Positions 15,727-28,541 of a stretch of DNA of 30,396 nucleotides are shown here, in pieces. The notes beneath the pieces are model-generated. The model saw only the letters and a program-made list of their open reading frames with translations. It did not search any database and was not told the origin of the DNA. The translations under genes and the position numbers were made by a program. Origin of the DNA: Bacteroidaceae bacterium (GTDB lineage: Bacteria; Bacteroidota; Bacteroidia; Bacteroidales; Bacteroidaceae); contig JAEEOD010000035.1 of NCBI GenBank assembly GCA_016284115.1, positions 1 to 30,396 of the forward strand, given 5' to 3'. The stretch's first letter is position 1. Each line of letters begins with the position of its first letter.

Positions 15727-15994
15727 CATTTATTACTCTTTTTCTTATTGCAGATATTGCTACAACGAATACTAGAACTTTCTATCTATCGAGGGAAAGC
15801 ATCCTATCACTTGTCGCAATATCTCCCATGGGTCATCGCAGTATCTGTTATGGGGGTATAGGAGATACTGCGATGAGTGATAACGGATACCGCGTCGGGT
15901 GATAGGAGATACTGCGACAACCCATAGAAGGCATTCCTTTCAAAAGACAACTCTTTTTGAAGAAAAGGAGCTATAAACAATGATTCAATACTAT
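15727..15994. other. Gene-free convergent intergenic region holding the repeat array
   Basis: No gene is supported. It contains a degenerate 22-bp repeat copy at 15750-15771, the main array at 15806-15926, and a stem at 15939-15961 (TTCAAAAGA / TCTTTTTGAA with a one-base bulge, loop CAAC). The last could be a weak terminator for the minus-strand operon ending at 15995. Confidence 0.6.
15806..15926. repeat. Nested array of five 22-bp repeats in two orientations
   Basis: Three tandem copies read on the plus strand (15861-15882, 15883-15904, 15905-15926), with GATAC at exactly 22-bp steps (15864, 15886, 15908). Two read on the minus strand (about 15806-15827 and 15828-15849), also with a 22-bp step. 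The core is GGAGATACTGCGA followed by a variable part that usually ends GTGATA or CCCATA. The copies pair as nested inverted repeats: TCATCGCAGTATCT (15833-15846) with AGATACTGCGATGA (15863-15876) is a perfect 14-bp pairing with a 16-nt loop, and 15811-15826 pairs with 15905-15920 at 15 of 16 bases. The middle plus-strand copy is the most diverged. A weaker forward copy lies at 15750-15771 (17 of 22 against the closest copy). Confidence 0.9.
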
Positions 15995-16447
15995 TCAGAA
16001 AATAGAGAGCAGGATGCCTATAAGGATGATGTATCTGATGGCTTTTCCTAAGGTCATGGCAGTGATGGTAACTGGTAGGTTGCTTCGCATCAATCCCAAG
16101 GCTACAGCTATGGGGCCTCCGATGAAAGGCAAGAAGGCAAAGAAAGCCATCCAGGCACCTTTGCCTTGTAGAATTTTTTGCGCCTTCAGTACATGCTTTT
16201 CCTTGATATGAAAATACTTCTCTATCCACTCCATCTTGCCTAAACTACCTAACCAATAACAAGTCATACCACCCATTGTATTGCCAATGGTGGCAGCTAT
16301 TAGGATGCCGATAGGACTCAGACCCAAAGACAATAGGCCGGTTAGTACCAACTCAGAACTGAATGGGATGAGGCTACCGGCAAGAAAGGCAGTAATCAAC
16401 ATGCCTATATAACCCCAGTCTGTCATGAGTTGAACAAAAGCATCCAT
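15995..16447 (-). CDS. YqaA/DedA-family membrane protein (VTT/SNARE-associated domain)
   Basis: 150 residues with four to five hydrophobic segments. Features of the small YqaA branch: GYIGMLITAFLAGSLIPFSS (the F/L-x-G-S-x-x-P-x-x-S/P-E entry motif, here SLIPFSSELVL), IGNTMGGMTCYWLGSLGKME (G-N-x-x-G-x-x-x-x-Y-x-x-G), and FFAFLPFIGGPIAVALGLMR (the second re-entrant P-x-x-G-x-P motif). Members of the wider superfamily are lipid scramblases or undecaprenyl-phosphate flippases; the role of YqaA itself is not established. It is the last gene of the six-gene minus-strand run, 3 nt after the preceding membrane-protein gene. Confidence 0.85.
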   Translation of the reverse strand: MDAFVQLMTDWGYIGMLITAFLAGSLIPFSSELVLTGLLSLGLSPIGILIAATIGNTMGGMTCYWLGSLGKMEWIEKYFHIKEKHVLKAQKILQGKGAWMAFFAFLPFIGGPIAVALGLMRSNLPVTITAMTLGKAIRYIILIGILLSIF

Positions 16448-16450
16448 ATT

Positions 16451-20869
<4,419 letters not shown>

Positions 20870-20870
20870 C

Positions 20871-22481
20871 TTATTCGTTTTTTTTCGCTTTCATTTCACG
20901 TTTTTTGCGTTCTGGATAAGACTCTTTCCGAGGCTTCCCCGTCCCTTTTTTATCAAAAGATTTCTTCTCGCTATCTTGTTTGCGGAAAGGTCTGTCTCCA
21001 TCCTTACGGAACGACTTCCTCTCGTCGTCTTTACGGAAGGGCTTTTTGTCTCCATACGACTTTTTCTCCCCAAACTTTTTTCTCTCACTGTCTTTTCGGA
21101 AAGATTTTTCCCCCTCTTTTCGGAAATTTTTCTCTCGTTTTTCTTTCAGTTCAGGATGAAGTCTTTCTTCTTCCAATCGTTTTTTCTTAGCTTCTGCCTT
21201 TTCGTAGCGTTCCAACTCCGCCAAACGATGTTCCTCGGGAGAAAGCCATTTGGTATGACTGACACGTTTCTTAGGTTTTTCTTCTGTTGATTTCTCTTTG
21301 TTCTTAGACAATCCTTCGCCTGTTTCTCGGAATTGAATATACTTGCCTTCAAAGATTTCATACTCACGGAAAGAACATTCCAAATCACCATTCAGCACAG
21401 GAATCTTGAGAGTAGGTTTCAATCCTATTTGGTCGAAACACTCATCACGATAACTCAATATCCATGCCTGTCCACCTACAAACGCATGTTTTAGTCTTTC
21501 GCCAATGGTAGTATATAGTTCCAAAATATTGTCTGATGAAATTCTCTCTCCATAAGGTGGGTTGGTAATCATCACTGATTTCTCTTCAGGTTGTACGAAA
21601 TCCTTGATATCCCTCATCTCAACATCGATGGTGCGTGTCAAACCTGCACGTTTAATATTACCACGTGTAGTAGCTATCATTTTCGGATCGTTATCATAGG
21701 CATAGATATGATGCTCGAAAGGTCGTTCATTCGATTCGTCGTTGTAGATAGATTCCATCAGTTCAGCATCAAAATCGGGCCATTTCTCAAAAGCGTAGCC
21801 TTGGGTTCTAAAAATGCCAGGTGCCATATTTTTGGCAATCAATGCTGCTTCAATGGGTATAGTACCCGAGCCACACATAGGATCAATCAAGTCGGTCTCT
21901 CCTTGCCAACCTGTCATCATGATTAAACCAGCTGCCAGAACTTCATTCAAAGGTGCTTTACCTGTTTCTGCACGATAGCCACGTATGTGGAGTGACTCGC
22001 CAGATGAATCAAGTGAAAGGGTACACTGGTTATCATTGATATGTATGTTTAGTACTATGTCGGGATTCTTTACACTAACACTTGGGCGTTTGCCTTCCTT
22101 GTCCCGGAAATAGTCTGCTATGGCATCCTTTACCTTGTAACTTACATACATGGAATGACGGAATTGTTCGCTATGTATGGTAGCATCAACGGCAAATGTC
22201 TGACCTACTGAAAGGAAATTGCCCCACTCAATATCTTTTACTTCTTCATATACCTCATCGGCATTTTTGGCTTCAAATTGTTTGATGGGCTTGAGGATGC
22301 GTAGGGCTGTATGTAAAGAGAAATTGGCCAAATACATCATGCGTTTATCTCCAGTGAAGCTCACCATGCGCTTGCCAATCTCTACATTTTCTGCGCCTAA
22401 TATGTTCAGTTCTTTCGCCAGTACTTCTTCCAGTCCTTGGAAGGTCTTTGCTATCAAAGTAAAGTTTTCGTTATATTGCAT
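20871..22481 (-). CDS. THUMP-domain RNA guanine-N2 methyltransferase (RlmL N-domain type) with long basic tail
   Basis: 536 residues. Parts: N-terminal ferredoxin-like and THUMP region (about 1 to 160), then a Rossmann SAM-dependent methyltransferase with DPMCGSGT (200-207, SAM site), the acidic strand AYDNDP, and the catalytic NPPY (307-310). This is the N-terminal half of E. coli RlmKL, which makes m2G in 23S rRNA; Bacteroidetes carry it without the RlmK half. From about 391 there is a lysine/arginine-rich low-complexity tail with repeats of the S/PFRKD type, likely to bind RNA. It overlaps cysE by 11 nt and ends 1 nt before the peptidase start. A tRNA or other rRNA target is possible. Confidence 0.9.
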   Translation of the reverse strand: MQYNENFTLIAKTFQGLEEVLAKELNILGAENVEIGKRMVSFTGDKRMMYLANFSLHTALRILKPIKQFEAKNADEVYEEVKDIEWGNFLSVGQTFAVDATIHSEQFRHSMYVSYKVKDAIADYFRDKEGKRPSVSVKNPDIVLNIHINDNQCTLSLDSSGESLHIRGYRAETGKAPLNEVLAAGLIMMTGWQGETDLIDPMCGSGTIPIEAALIAKNMAPGIFRTQGYAFEKWPDFDAELMESIYNDESNERPFEHHIYAYDNDPKMIATTRGNIKRAGLTRTIDVEMRDIKDFVQPEEKSVMITNPPYGERISSDNILELYTTIGERLKHAFVGGQAWILSYRDECFDQIGLKPTLKIPVLNGDLECSFREYEIFEGKYIQFRETGEGLSKNKEKSTEEKPKKRVSHTKWLSPEEHRLAELERYEKAEAKKKRLEEERLHPELKEKREKNFRKEGEKSFRKDSERKKFGEKKSYGDKKPFRKDDERKSFRKDGDRPFRKQDSEKKSFDKKGTGKPRKESYPERKKREMKAKKNE

Positions 22482-23397
22482 AATTCTTAAAGTTGTCTAT
22501 TTCCTTTGCGCTATTTTGGGTAATTCTAGCTCCTGGTCTCACATCTTCTGTTACCCAGATGTTTCCACCTACAGTGGCACCTTTACCGATAGTAATTCGT
22601 CCTAAGATAGTAGCATTAGAGTAGATAATCACATCGTCTTCCAAAATAGGATGACGTGGTATGCCTTTTATAGGTTTGCCGTCGGCATCCAACGGAAAAC
22701 TCCTGGCACCCAATGTCACGCCTTGGTATAATTTCACATTATTGCCAATCACGCACGTCTCACCAATCACCACACCCGTACCATGGTCTATAGCAAAGCT
22801 ATGTCCAATCTGAGCACCAGGATGTATATCAATACCCGTCTCGCTATGTGCTTGCTCGGTGATGATGCGAGGAATCAACGGCACACCTAAAAGAAGTAAT
22901 TGGTGAGCAATACGATAATTGGTAATGGCTCTAATAGCAGGATAGCAAGAAATCACTTCGCCATAGTTATGAGCGGCAGGGTCACCATTAAACATTGCTT
23001 CTACATCAGTGGCTAATATACGTCTCAAGTCTGGCAACGAGGCCATGAACTTCACTGCTATTTGGGCAGCTTCCTTTTGTTGGCAATCGGTGCATCCACT
23101 GTCTTCATCGGTATCATCGAAACAGAGTCCTGCCAAAATTTGTTCTTTTAAGAGGTTGTATGCTTTCTCTGCATGCACACCAATATGATAAAAGATGGTG
23201 CGACTATTAACAGCTGAATTGCCAAAGTAGCCAGGAAAAAGCAAAACCCTTAGCTCTTCAACTAATGTGTGGATGGTATTGGATGATGGAAGCGGACTGT
23301 CATCCGAGTGGCGATGGAACAAGCCTTGGTAAGATTTACTGTCCGACAGTTCCCTTACCACGTTAGCCAATGTTTCTGAAAAGTTGCCTGCCTGCAT
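22471..23397 (-). CDS. cysE: Serine O-acetyltransferase
   Basis: 308 residues. It acetylates L-serine with acetyl-CoA, the first step of cysteine synthesis. The N-terminal helical part (about 1 to 165) is followed by a left-handed beta-helix made of hexapeptide repeats: IDIHPGAQIGHSFAIDHGTG, VVIGETCVIGNNVKLYQGVT, then LGARSFPLDADG, and VIIYSNATILGRITIGKGAT. The HSETGIDIHPGAQIG and GKPIKGIPRHPILEDDV segments mark the long (EpsC/NifP-like) SAT type. Residues about 92 to 110 hold a cysteine-containing insertion (LCFDDTDEDSGCTDCQQKEA) that is not typical of E. coli CysE. It is divergent from cysK with 100 nt between starts and overlaps the methyltransferase gene by 11 nt. Confidence 0.93.
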   Translation of the reverse strand: MQAGNFSETLANVVRELSDSKSYQGLFHRHSDDSPLPSSNTIHTLVEELRVLLFPGYFGNSAVNSRTIFYHIGVHAEKAYNLLKEQILAGLCFDDTDEDSGCTDCQQKEAAQIAVKFMASLPDLRRILATDVEAMFNGDPAAHNYGEVISCYPAIRAITNYRIAHQLLLLGVPLIPRIITEQAHSETGIDIHPGAQIGHSFAIDHGTGVVIGETCVIGNNVKLYQGVTLGARSFPLDADGKPIKGIPRHPILEDDVIIYSNATILGRITIGKGATVGGNIWVTEDVRPGARITQNSAKEIDNFKNYAI

Positions 23398-23418
23398 AAA
23401 GTATTAAAATTTAGTTTG

Positions 23419-23426
23419 CAAAGTTA
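23419..23426 (-). promoter_or_regulatory. Promoter -7 element for the cysE operon
   Basis: The minus strand reads TAACTTTG followed by C (TAnnTTTG), 21 nt upstream of the cysE ATG. No TTG is seen at the usual spacing. The element is placed to drive the six-gene run from cysE to yqaA. Confidence 0.5.
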
Positions 23427-23447
23427 CGATTTTTATTGGATTATTCA

Positions 23448-23455
23448 TATCTTTG
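23448..23455 (+). promoter_or_regulatory. Promoter -7 element for cysK
   Basis: TATCTTTG, 42 nt upstream of the cysK ATG at 23498. It overlaps the theoretical upstream extension of the cysK frame (open from 23453), which argues that translation starts at 23498. No TTG is found at 19 to 21 bp. Confidence 0.5.
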
Positions 23456-23497
23456 TGGCGACAAAACTTTATTATTAACAATTTAAATGTAACTACT

Positions 23498-24445
23498 ATG
23501 GCAAAAATTGCTAAACAGCTTACCGAGTTAGTGGGCAACACACCACTGTTAGAGCTGAAGAAATTCAATGAGAAAAAAGATTTGCAAGCAACTATTGTTG
23601 CAAAACTCGAGTATTTTAATCCTGTAGGAAGCGTAAAAGACCGTGTGGCATTGGCAATGATAGAAGATGCTGAGGATAAGGGTATTCTGCAACCAGGTGC
23701 TACTATTATCGAGCCTACCAGTGGCAACACAGGTGTGGGGCTGGCTTTCGTCTCTTCTGCAAAAGGATATCATTTGATACTTACGATGCCTGATACGATG
23801 AGTATAGAGCGTCGCAACCTGTTGAAAGCACTGGGTGCCAAGGTGGTACTTACCCCAGGTGCCGAAGGTATGAAGGGTGCCATTGCCAAAGCAGAGGAAT
23901 TGCAGGCAAATACACCAGGAAGTTGGATCCCCCAACAATTCAAGAATCCTGCTAATCCTGCCATCCATGTAAAGACCACAGGCGAGGAAATCTGGCGCGA
24001 TACTGATGGCAAAGTGGATATCTTTGTTGCTGGTGTGGGCACTGGTGGCACAGTAAGTGGTGTCGGTGTTGCTTTGAAGCAGCACAATCCACAAGTAAAA
24101 GTGGTAGCTGTTGAACCAGCTAGTTCGCCTGTGCTGAGTGGTGGAAAATCTGGCCCTCATAAGATTCAGGGTATCGGTGCTGGTTTCGTGCCTGATAATT
24201 ATAATGCTTCTGTAATTGACGAGGTACTGACAATTGAGAATGATGAGGCTATCTTGGCAAGCCGTCAAGTAGCTCAAAGCGAAGGCTTGCTGGTAGGCAT
24301 ATCTTCAGGAGCTGCTTTGGCAGGAGCTGTCCGATTGGCTCAACGTCCTGAAAACAAAGGTATGACTATAGTAGCCTTGCTCCCAGATACAGGAGAGCGC
24401 TATCTTTCTACCGTTTTGTATGCTTTCGAGGAATATCCCTTATAA
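23498..24445 (+). CDS. cysK: Cysteine synthase (O-acetylserine sulfhydrylase)
   Basis: 315 residues. A PLP enzyme that makes cysteine from O-acetylserine and sulfide. Visible: N-terminal [10 protein letters not shown], the PLP lysine in [11 protein letters not shown], the substrate loop [11 protein letters not shown], the phosphate-binding GTGGTVSG, the QGIGAGFVP loop, and the C-terminal [11 protein letters not shown] and [10 protein letters not shown]. The ATG at 23498 gives the standard [16 protein letters not shown] start; an upstream extension to 23453 is ruled out by the promoter overlap. It is divergent from cysE, whose product it uses, so one intergenic region controls both steps. Confidence 0.97.
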   Translation: MAKIAKQLTELVGNTPLLELKKFNEKKDLQATIVAKLEYFNPVGSVKDRVALAMIEDAEDKGILQPGATIIEPTSGNTGVGLAFVSSAKGYHLILTMPDTMSIERRNLLKALGAKVVLTPGAEGMKGAIAKAEELQANTPGSWIPQQFKNPANPAIHVKTTGEEIWRDTDGKVDIFVAGVGTGGTVSGVGVALKQHNPQVKVVAVEPASSPVLSGGKSGPHKIQGIGAGFVPDNYNASVIDEVLTIENDEAILASRQVAQSEGLLVGISSGAALAGAVRLAQRPENKGMTIVALLPDTGERYLSTVLYAFEEYPL

Positions 24446-24522
24446 GTTGTATCCTTTGCCATCCGATAGGGATATTACGTACCCTTTTGAGGAATATCCT
24501 CATAACTATATAACTAATAGAA

Positions 24523-24545
24523 AAACCCCGCCAATAGCAGGGTTT
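24523..24545. terminator. Terminator between cysK and the RNase R gene
   Basis: AAACCCCGC (24523-24531), loop CAATA, GCAGGGTTT (24537-24545) with one mismatch, preceded by A-rich and followed by CCTTTTATCTC sequence. The loop and core resemble the terminator at 5436-5461. It lies between convergent genes and can serve both. A 10-bp palindrome, CTTTTAAAAG, follows at 24559-24568. Confidence 0.75.
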
Positions 24546-24577
24546 CCTTTTATCTCTCCTTTTAAAAGAGAATTATG

Positions 24578-26722
24578 TTATGCCAACTCGAAATCCAACT
24601 GTTTCTTTTCCAAGTCGGCTCTTGCAACTTTCACTTTCATCGCATCACCTAACTGATAAACGTGATGGTCTCTGCGTCCTCGCAAACAATAGTTCTTTTC
24701 GTCAAACTCATAGTAGTCATCATCCAGGTCACGCATGGGCACCAAGCCTTCACACTTGGTTTCATTCAATTCTACATAGATGCCCCATTCACTGATGCCT
24801 GAAATTACGCCCTCAAATACTTGTCCTCTTTTGTCTGACATAAATTCAACCTGTTTATACTTGATAGAAGCACGTTCGGCTTGAGCTGCCACCTCTTCCA
24901 TTTTGCTCGATTGCTCGCACATGCTCTCATACTTTTTCAGGTTTGCACTGCGTCCTTCTTTCTCTAAATAGTGCGTTAATAGACGATGCACCATCATATC
25001 GGGATACCTTCGAATAGGCGAGGTGAAGTGTGTATAATAATCGAAAGCCAAACCATAGTGCCCAATGTTGTGGGTGCTATAATAAGCTTTCATCATAGCG
25101 CGCACAGAAATAGTTTCAATGAGGTTCTCTTCTTTCTTTCCATGTACGTCGTCCAACAGTTTATTGAGCGACTTGGTAATATCGTTTCTACTACCACTAG
25201 TCTTGAGCTTGTAGCCAAAGCGTGAGATGAATTGCGATAGGTTGTCCAATTTCTCTGGATCTGGTAAGTCGTGCACTCGATATACAAATGTCTTGGCTTT
25301 CTTATCTTTGCCCACTTTCCCAATTCTCTCAGCCACTGTACGGTTGGCAAGCAGCATGAACTCTTCTATCAGCTTGTTGGCATCTTTAGATTCCTTGAAA
25401 TATACACTCAGAGGTTTGCCCTTTTCGTCGATGTTGAATTTTACTTCTACACGGTCAAAGTTGACAGCTCCGTTTTTGAAACGTCTCTCCCTCAACTTCT
25501 TTGCCATCTTGTCTAGTACCATAATCTCATCAGCATACTCGCCTTTTTGGCTTTCGATGATTGTCTGCACCTCTTCGTAGCAGAAACGACGATTGCTTCT
25601 GATTACGGTATGAACAATGCGCGATTTTCTGACATAGGCATCTTCATCCAACTCGAATACTACCGAATAAGCCAACTTATCCTCGTCAGGCCTTAGCGAA
25701 CAAAGGTTGTTGCAAAGTTTTTCAGGCAACATTGGAATCGTACGATCCACCAGATAAACAGAGGTAGCTCTATTCAGTGCTTCCTTGTCGATGATGCTAC
25801 CTTCCTCAACATAGTGAGTCACATCGGCAATGTGTACACCTACTTCCCATAATCCACTTTCTGCTTTACGAATAGATAAGGCATCGTCAAAGTCTTTAGC
25901 ATCGGCAGGGTCGCAGGTGAATGTCAGCACGTTGCGGAAGTCCTCACGCTTGGCAATCTCTTCTTCAGAAATCTCAGTACTAATCTTCTCAGCTGCAGCC
26001 ACCACTTTCTTGGGATATACGTAGGGGAGTCCGAACTCTGCCAATATAGCATGCATCTCGGCATTGTTGTCGCCTGTTGGTCCCAGTACATCTATCACCT
26101 CACCTATAGGGTTCTTGAACTCTGCAGGCCATTCTGTTACCTTGACTACGGCCTTATCTCCATCCTTGCCGCCCTTCAACTTGTCTTTCGGAATGAAGAT
26201 ATCGTTAGCAAGTCGACTACTTTCAGTAAGCAGGAAGGCATACTGTTTGCTTACGCTCAGTCTGCCCACAAAGGTATCGTTGCTACGCTCCAGTATCTCC
26301 ACCACTTCGGCTTCTATCATGTGGTGTTTTCTCTTGGCAAAGAATGATACCTTCACCTTGTCGCCATTCATAGCATGGGCTGAGTTGCGTTCAGCAATGA
26401 GGATAGGGTCGCCCCCATCGTCTGGGATAAAGGTGTTTTTCCCGTTTTTCTTACGATGGAAAGTACCTGTCATCTCAATACCACGATTATTCAGTTTATA
26501 GCGATGCTTACTCGATTCCTTGATGAAGTCATCTTCGATGAAATCGTATAAAATCTCCATGCACAACATCTTCAGAGGATGTGTGGTGAGCCTCAGTGAG
26601 TCGAAAATAAACTTCTGTGGCAGTTCGTCAGTGGGATGCTGTTGAAACAAAGCCATCAGTAACTCTGTAAGCTGCTTTTTGTTCATGCGCTTACCTGCTT
26701 TCTTTTCTCTTGGTTTGGCCAT
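24578..26722 (-). CDS. rnr: Ribonuclease R (RNase II/RNB family 3'-5' exoribonuclease)
   Basis: 714 residues. It degrades structured RNA from the 3' end. Domains: a basic start (MAKPREKKAGKRMNKK) with a winged-helix-like region (about 13 to 75), cold-shock domains (about 80 to 230), the RNB catalytic domain (about 255 to 590) with TCDPADAKDFDDALSIRKAE holding the metal-binding aspartates and YTHFTSPIRRYPDMMVHRLL near its end, and a C-terminal S1 domain (about 625 to 710, GQVFEGVISGISEWGIYVEL). The gene starts 14 nt after the stop of the double-hydrolase gene, so it is probably cotranscribed from the promoter at 28542-28572 or has an internal start. Confidence 0.96.
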   Translation of the reverse strand: MAKPREKKAGKRMNKKQLTELLMALFQQHPTDELPQKFIFDSLRLTTHPLKMLCMEILYDFIEDDFIKESSKHRYKLNNRGIEMTGTFHRKKNGKNTFIPDDGGDPILIAERNSAHAMNGDKVKVSFFAKRKHHMIEAEVVEILERSNDTFVGRLSVSKQYAFLLTESSRLANDIFIPKDKLKGGKDGDKAVVKVTEWPAEFKNPIGEVIDVLGPTGDNNAEMHAILAEFGLPYVYPKKVVAAAEKISTEISEEEIAKREDFRNVLTFTCDPADAKDFDDALSIRKAESGLWEVGVHIADVTHYVEEGSIIDKEALNRATSVYLVDRTIPMLPEKLCNNLCSLRPDEDKLAYSVVFELDEDAYVRKSRIVHTVIRSNRRFCYEEVQTIIESQKGEYADEIMVLDKMAKKLRERRFKNGAVNFDRVEVKFNIDEKGKPLSVYFKESKDANKLIEEFMLLANRTVAERIGKVGKDKKAKTFVYRVHDLPDPEKLDNLSQFISRFGYKLKTSGSRNDITKSLNKLLDDVHGKKEENLIETISVRAMMKAYYSTHNIGHYGLAFDYYTHFTSPIRRYPDMMVHRLLTHYLEKEGRSANLKKYESMCEQSSKMEEVAAQAERASIKYKQVEFMSDKRGQVFEGVISGISEWGIYVELNETKCEGLVPMRDLDDDYYEFDEKNYCLRGRRDHHVYQLGDAMKVKVARADLEKKQLDFELA

Positions 26723-26736
26723 GGTTCTTATGTTTT

Positions 26737-28518
26737 TTAGTTCTTTTTTGTATAATCATTGGCTACGAGCCAGCTGTAGAAAGCCTCTTGCCACGAGCCA
26801 TTGGGAGTATTTTTGTCAGCTTGAGGTCCACCTCCAAACAATCCACCCGTCTTATCTCCATAGATATGCAGTTCAGCGTCTACTCCAGCTTTCTTCCACT
26901 CCATGAATAAAGCCAGACATCCAGCTGCCACGCTTGGGTGATCGGCATGTACGCCAATAAACAACTTCGGTGCATTCTTTGGTACAATCACGTCATCCAA
27001 TGCAGGGCCGTAAAGTGAGCATAGGAAAGCAGGCATCAGTTCAGGAGTAGCCTTTACGGTAGCATTTACTACCACACCGCCACCTGCTGAATAGCCCATA
27101 AAGCCAATCTTGTTTTCATCTATATGCCATTCTTTGGCGTGGGCTTTCACAATTTTCATCGCCTCCAAAGCATCGTTCAGCGCATTGTCAATCTCAGGAT
27201 CACCACCTTTCAACACAGATGGATTAGCATTGGCATTCTTTATTTCTCCAAATTCAGTGACCGTTATTCTGCGTGGCATACCTTTGCTGGTATCCACCTT
27301 GCTCATGTCGGGGAATCCGTTTCTCAGTCGGTATTTCAGACCTATGGCGGCTATGCCTCTGGCATTCAGCCAACGGGCAATGTCTTGAAATTCGCTTTGC
27401 CAAGAGAGAGATATCAAAGCTCCTCCAGGACAGATGATTACTGCCGTACCAGTAGCCTTGCTTGTTTCTGGCAAGCTAATGGTAAGGGTAGGGTCGTTTA
27501 CCTTCTCGTAATTTACAACCTCACCTATATCATTAGTCTTCACTATTTCATTGTTGTTGATGGGTTGGTTGTAGAGACGTATGGTTTTCGTCTTGTCAAA
27601 GCCCTTTTGGGTGATTTCCCAACCCTCAAAGTCGTTGCCTTTGTCACTATAACGGAACAGGTTCTCATATTGCTTCTTGCCTTTCAGCTGATAGTCCAAC
27701 CAAGTTCTTGCCATTTGTCCGAATGCACCACCTTGGTGGTCCTGATAAGTGGCCGTATGTCCCACACTGGGATAGGTGGCAAGTACTACAGGCACATGAT
27801 TAATGCGCTTGAAGTCATCTCTGCCGTTAGGCGCCGCATCGTCTTTCTCGCCTCCCAACATATAAATGATGGGTGTAGTCAGTTTTTGCAGGTCATCTTT
27901 AGTAATCATCCCGGTTAAAGGACCACCATTGATAAAAGCACCCGTATTCATACCCACCACCGTCTTGATACGCTCATCTCCAAGAGTACCCATAATCAGC
28001 GCTTGGATGCCTCCGCAAGAGTAGCCCATAGCTGCAACGTTTTGGGTGTTCACTGTTTGGTAGAATTCGCTCCCTGTTCGCAGGTTCTCTTTCTCCAACC
28101 AGTTCAAGGCCGTGTTTACCAGCGATTTGGCATCACCTGTCTTTAAGGTTGATTTCTCATCGTCCAACTCCCACACCTTTGCCTCATCAGGGTCATGCTC
28201 AATGCGCCATTCACCTACAGCCATCAGTACATAACCATGCGAGGCAATCTCTGTCAGGAACTTAGCGTAAGGTTGCGAACTACGGTAGCATCCTCCATTT
28301 CCGAAGAGCACTACTGGCAATGCGCCTTCTATTTTACTTGCCGATTGGATATCCGCAGGTTTATAAATGGTGAAGCCTGGCAATCCTTCATCGTCTATCA
28401 TCACAGCCTTATAAGGACCAGAGCCACCTCCGTCCATTACCACACTATTCTTTGTCTGGGCATAGATGCTAAAACATCCAGCAACTACAAATGTCAAAGT
28501 GATTAAAAATTTGTTCAT
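26737..28518 (-). CDS. Exported two-domain alpha/beta-hydrolase (esterase-like tandem)
   Basis: 593 residues from the ATG at 28518; a TTG at 28524 would add two residues and is less likely. The signal peptide MNKFLITLTFVVAGCFSIYA-Q directs export. Domain 1 (about 25 to 300): a chlorophyllase/dienelactone-hydrolase-like fold with nucleophile GYSCGG, acid in GGEKDDAAP and His in YPSVGHTATY, so a complete triad. Domain 2 (about 335 to 590): a polysaccharide-esterase-like hydrolase with GYSAGGG and HADHPSV, as in BD-FAE or acetylxylan-esterase relatives. The GGHGF-type segment that normally supplies its His reads DKTGGLFGGGPQ, without His. The PGGGY oxyanion loop is also altered (CPGGALISLS). Domain 2 may be weak or inactive. 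The substrate is unknown; carbohydrate esters are a guess from relatives. Confidence 0.82.
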   Translation of the reverse strand: MNKFLITLTFVVAGCFSIYAQTKNSVVMDGGGSGPYKAVMIDDEGLPGFTIYKPADIQSASKIEGALPVVLFGNGGCYRSSQPYAKFLTEIASHGYVLMAVGEWRIEHDPDEAKVWELDDEKSTLKTGDAKSLVNTALNWLEKENLRTGSEFYQTVNTQNVAAMGYSCGGIQALIMGTLGDERIKTVVGMNTGAFINGGPLTGMITKDDLQKLTTPIIYMLGGEKDDAAPNGRDDFKRINHVPVVLATYPSVGHTATYQDHQGGAFGQMARTWLDYQLKGKKQYENLFRYSDKGNDFEGWEITQKGFDKTKTIRLYNQPINNNEIVKTNDIGEVVNYEKVNDPTLTISLPETSKATGTAVIICPGGALISLSWQSEFQDIARWLNARGIAAIGLKYRLRNGFPDMSKVDTSKGMPRRITVTEFGEIKNANANPSVLKGGDPEIDNALNDALEAMKIVKAHAKEWHIDENKIGFMGYSAGGGVVVNATVKATPELMPAFLCSLYGPALDDVIVPKNAPKLFIGVHADHPSVAAGCLALFMEWKKAGVDAELHIYGDKTGGLFGGGPQADKNTPNGSWQEAFYSWLVANDYTKKN

Positions 28519-28541
28519 AGTCAATACTTGGTTTTCTTATG

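Noticed and set aside
15806..15926. CRISPR array
   Set aside because: The copies abut with no unique spacers, occur in both orientations, and have no cas genes nearby.
15714..16229. Open frames across the repeat array on both strands
   Set aside because: They are made of the terminator and the 22-bp repeats, or run antisense to yqaA, and have no protein-like features.
23453..23497. Longer cysK N-terminus ([15 protein letters not shown])
   Set aside because: It overlaps the TATCTTTG promoter element and is not part of the conserved cysteine synthase start.
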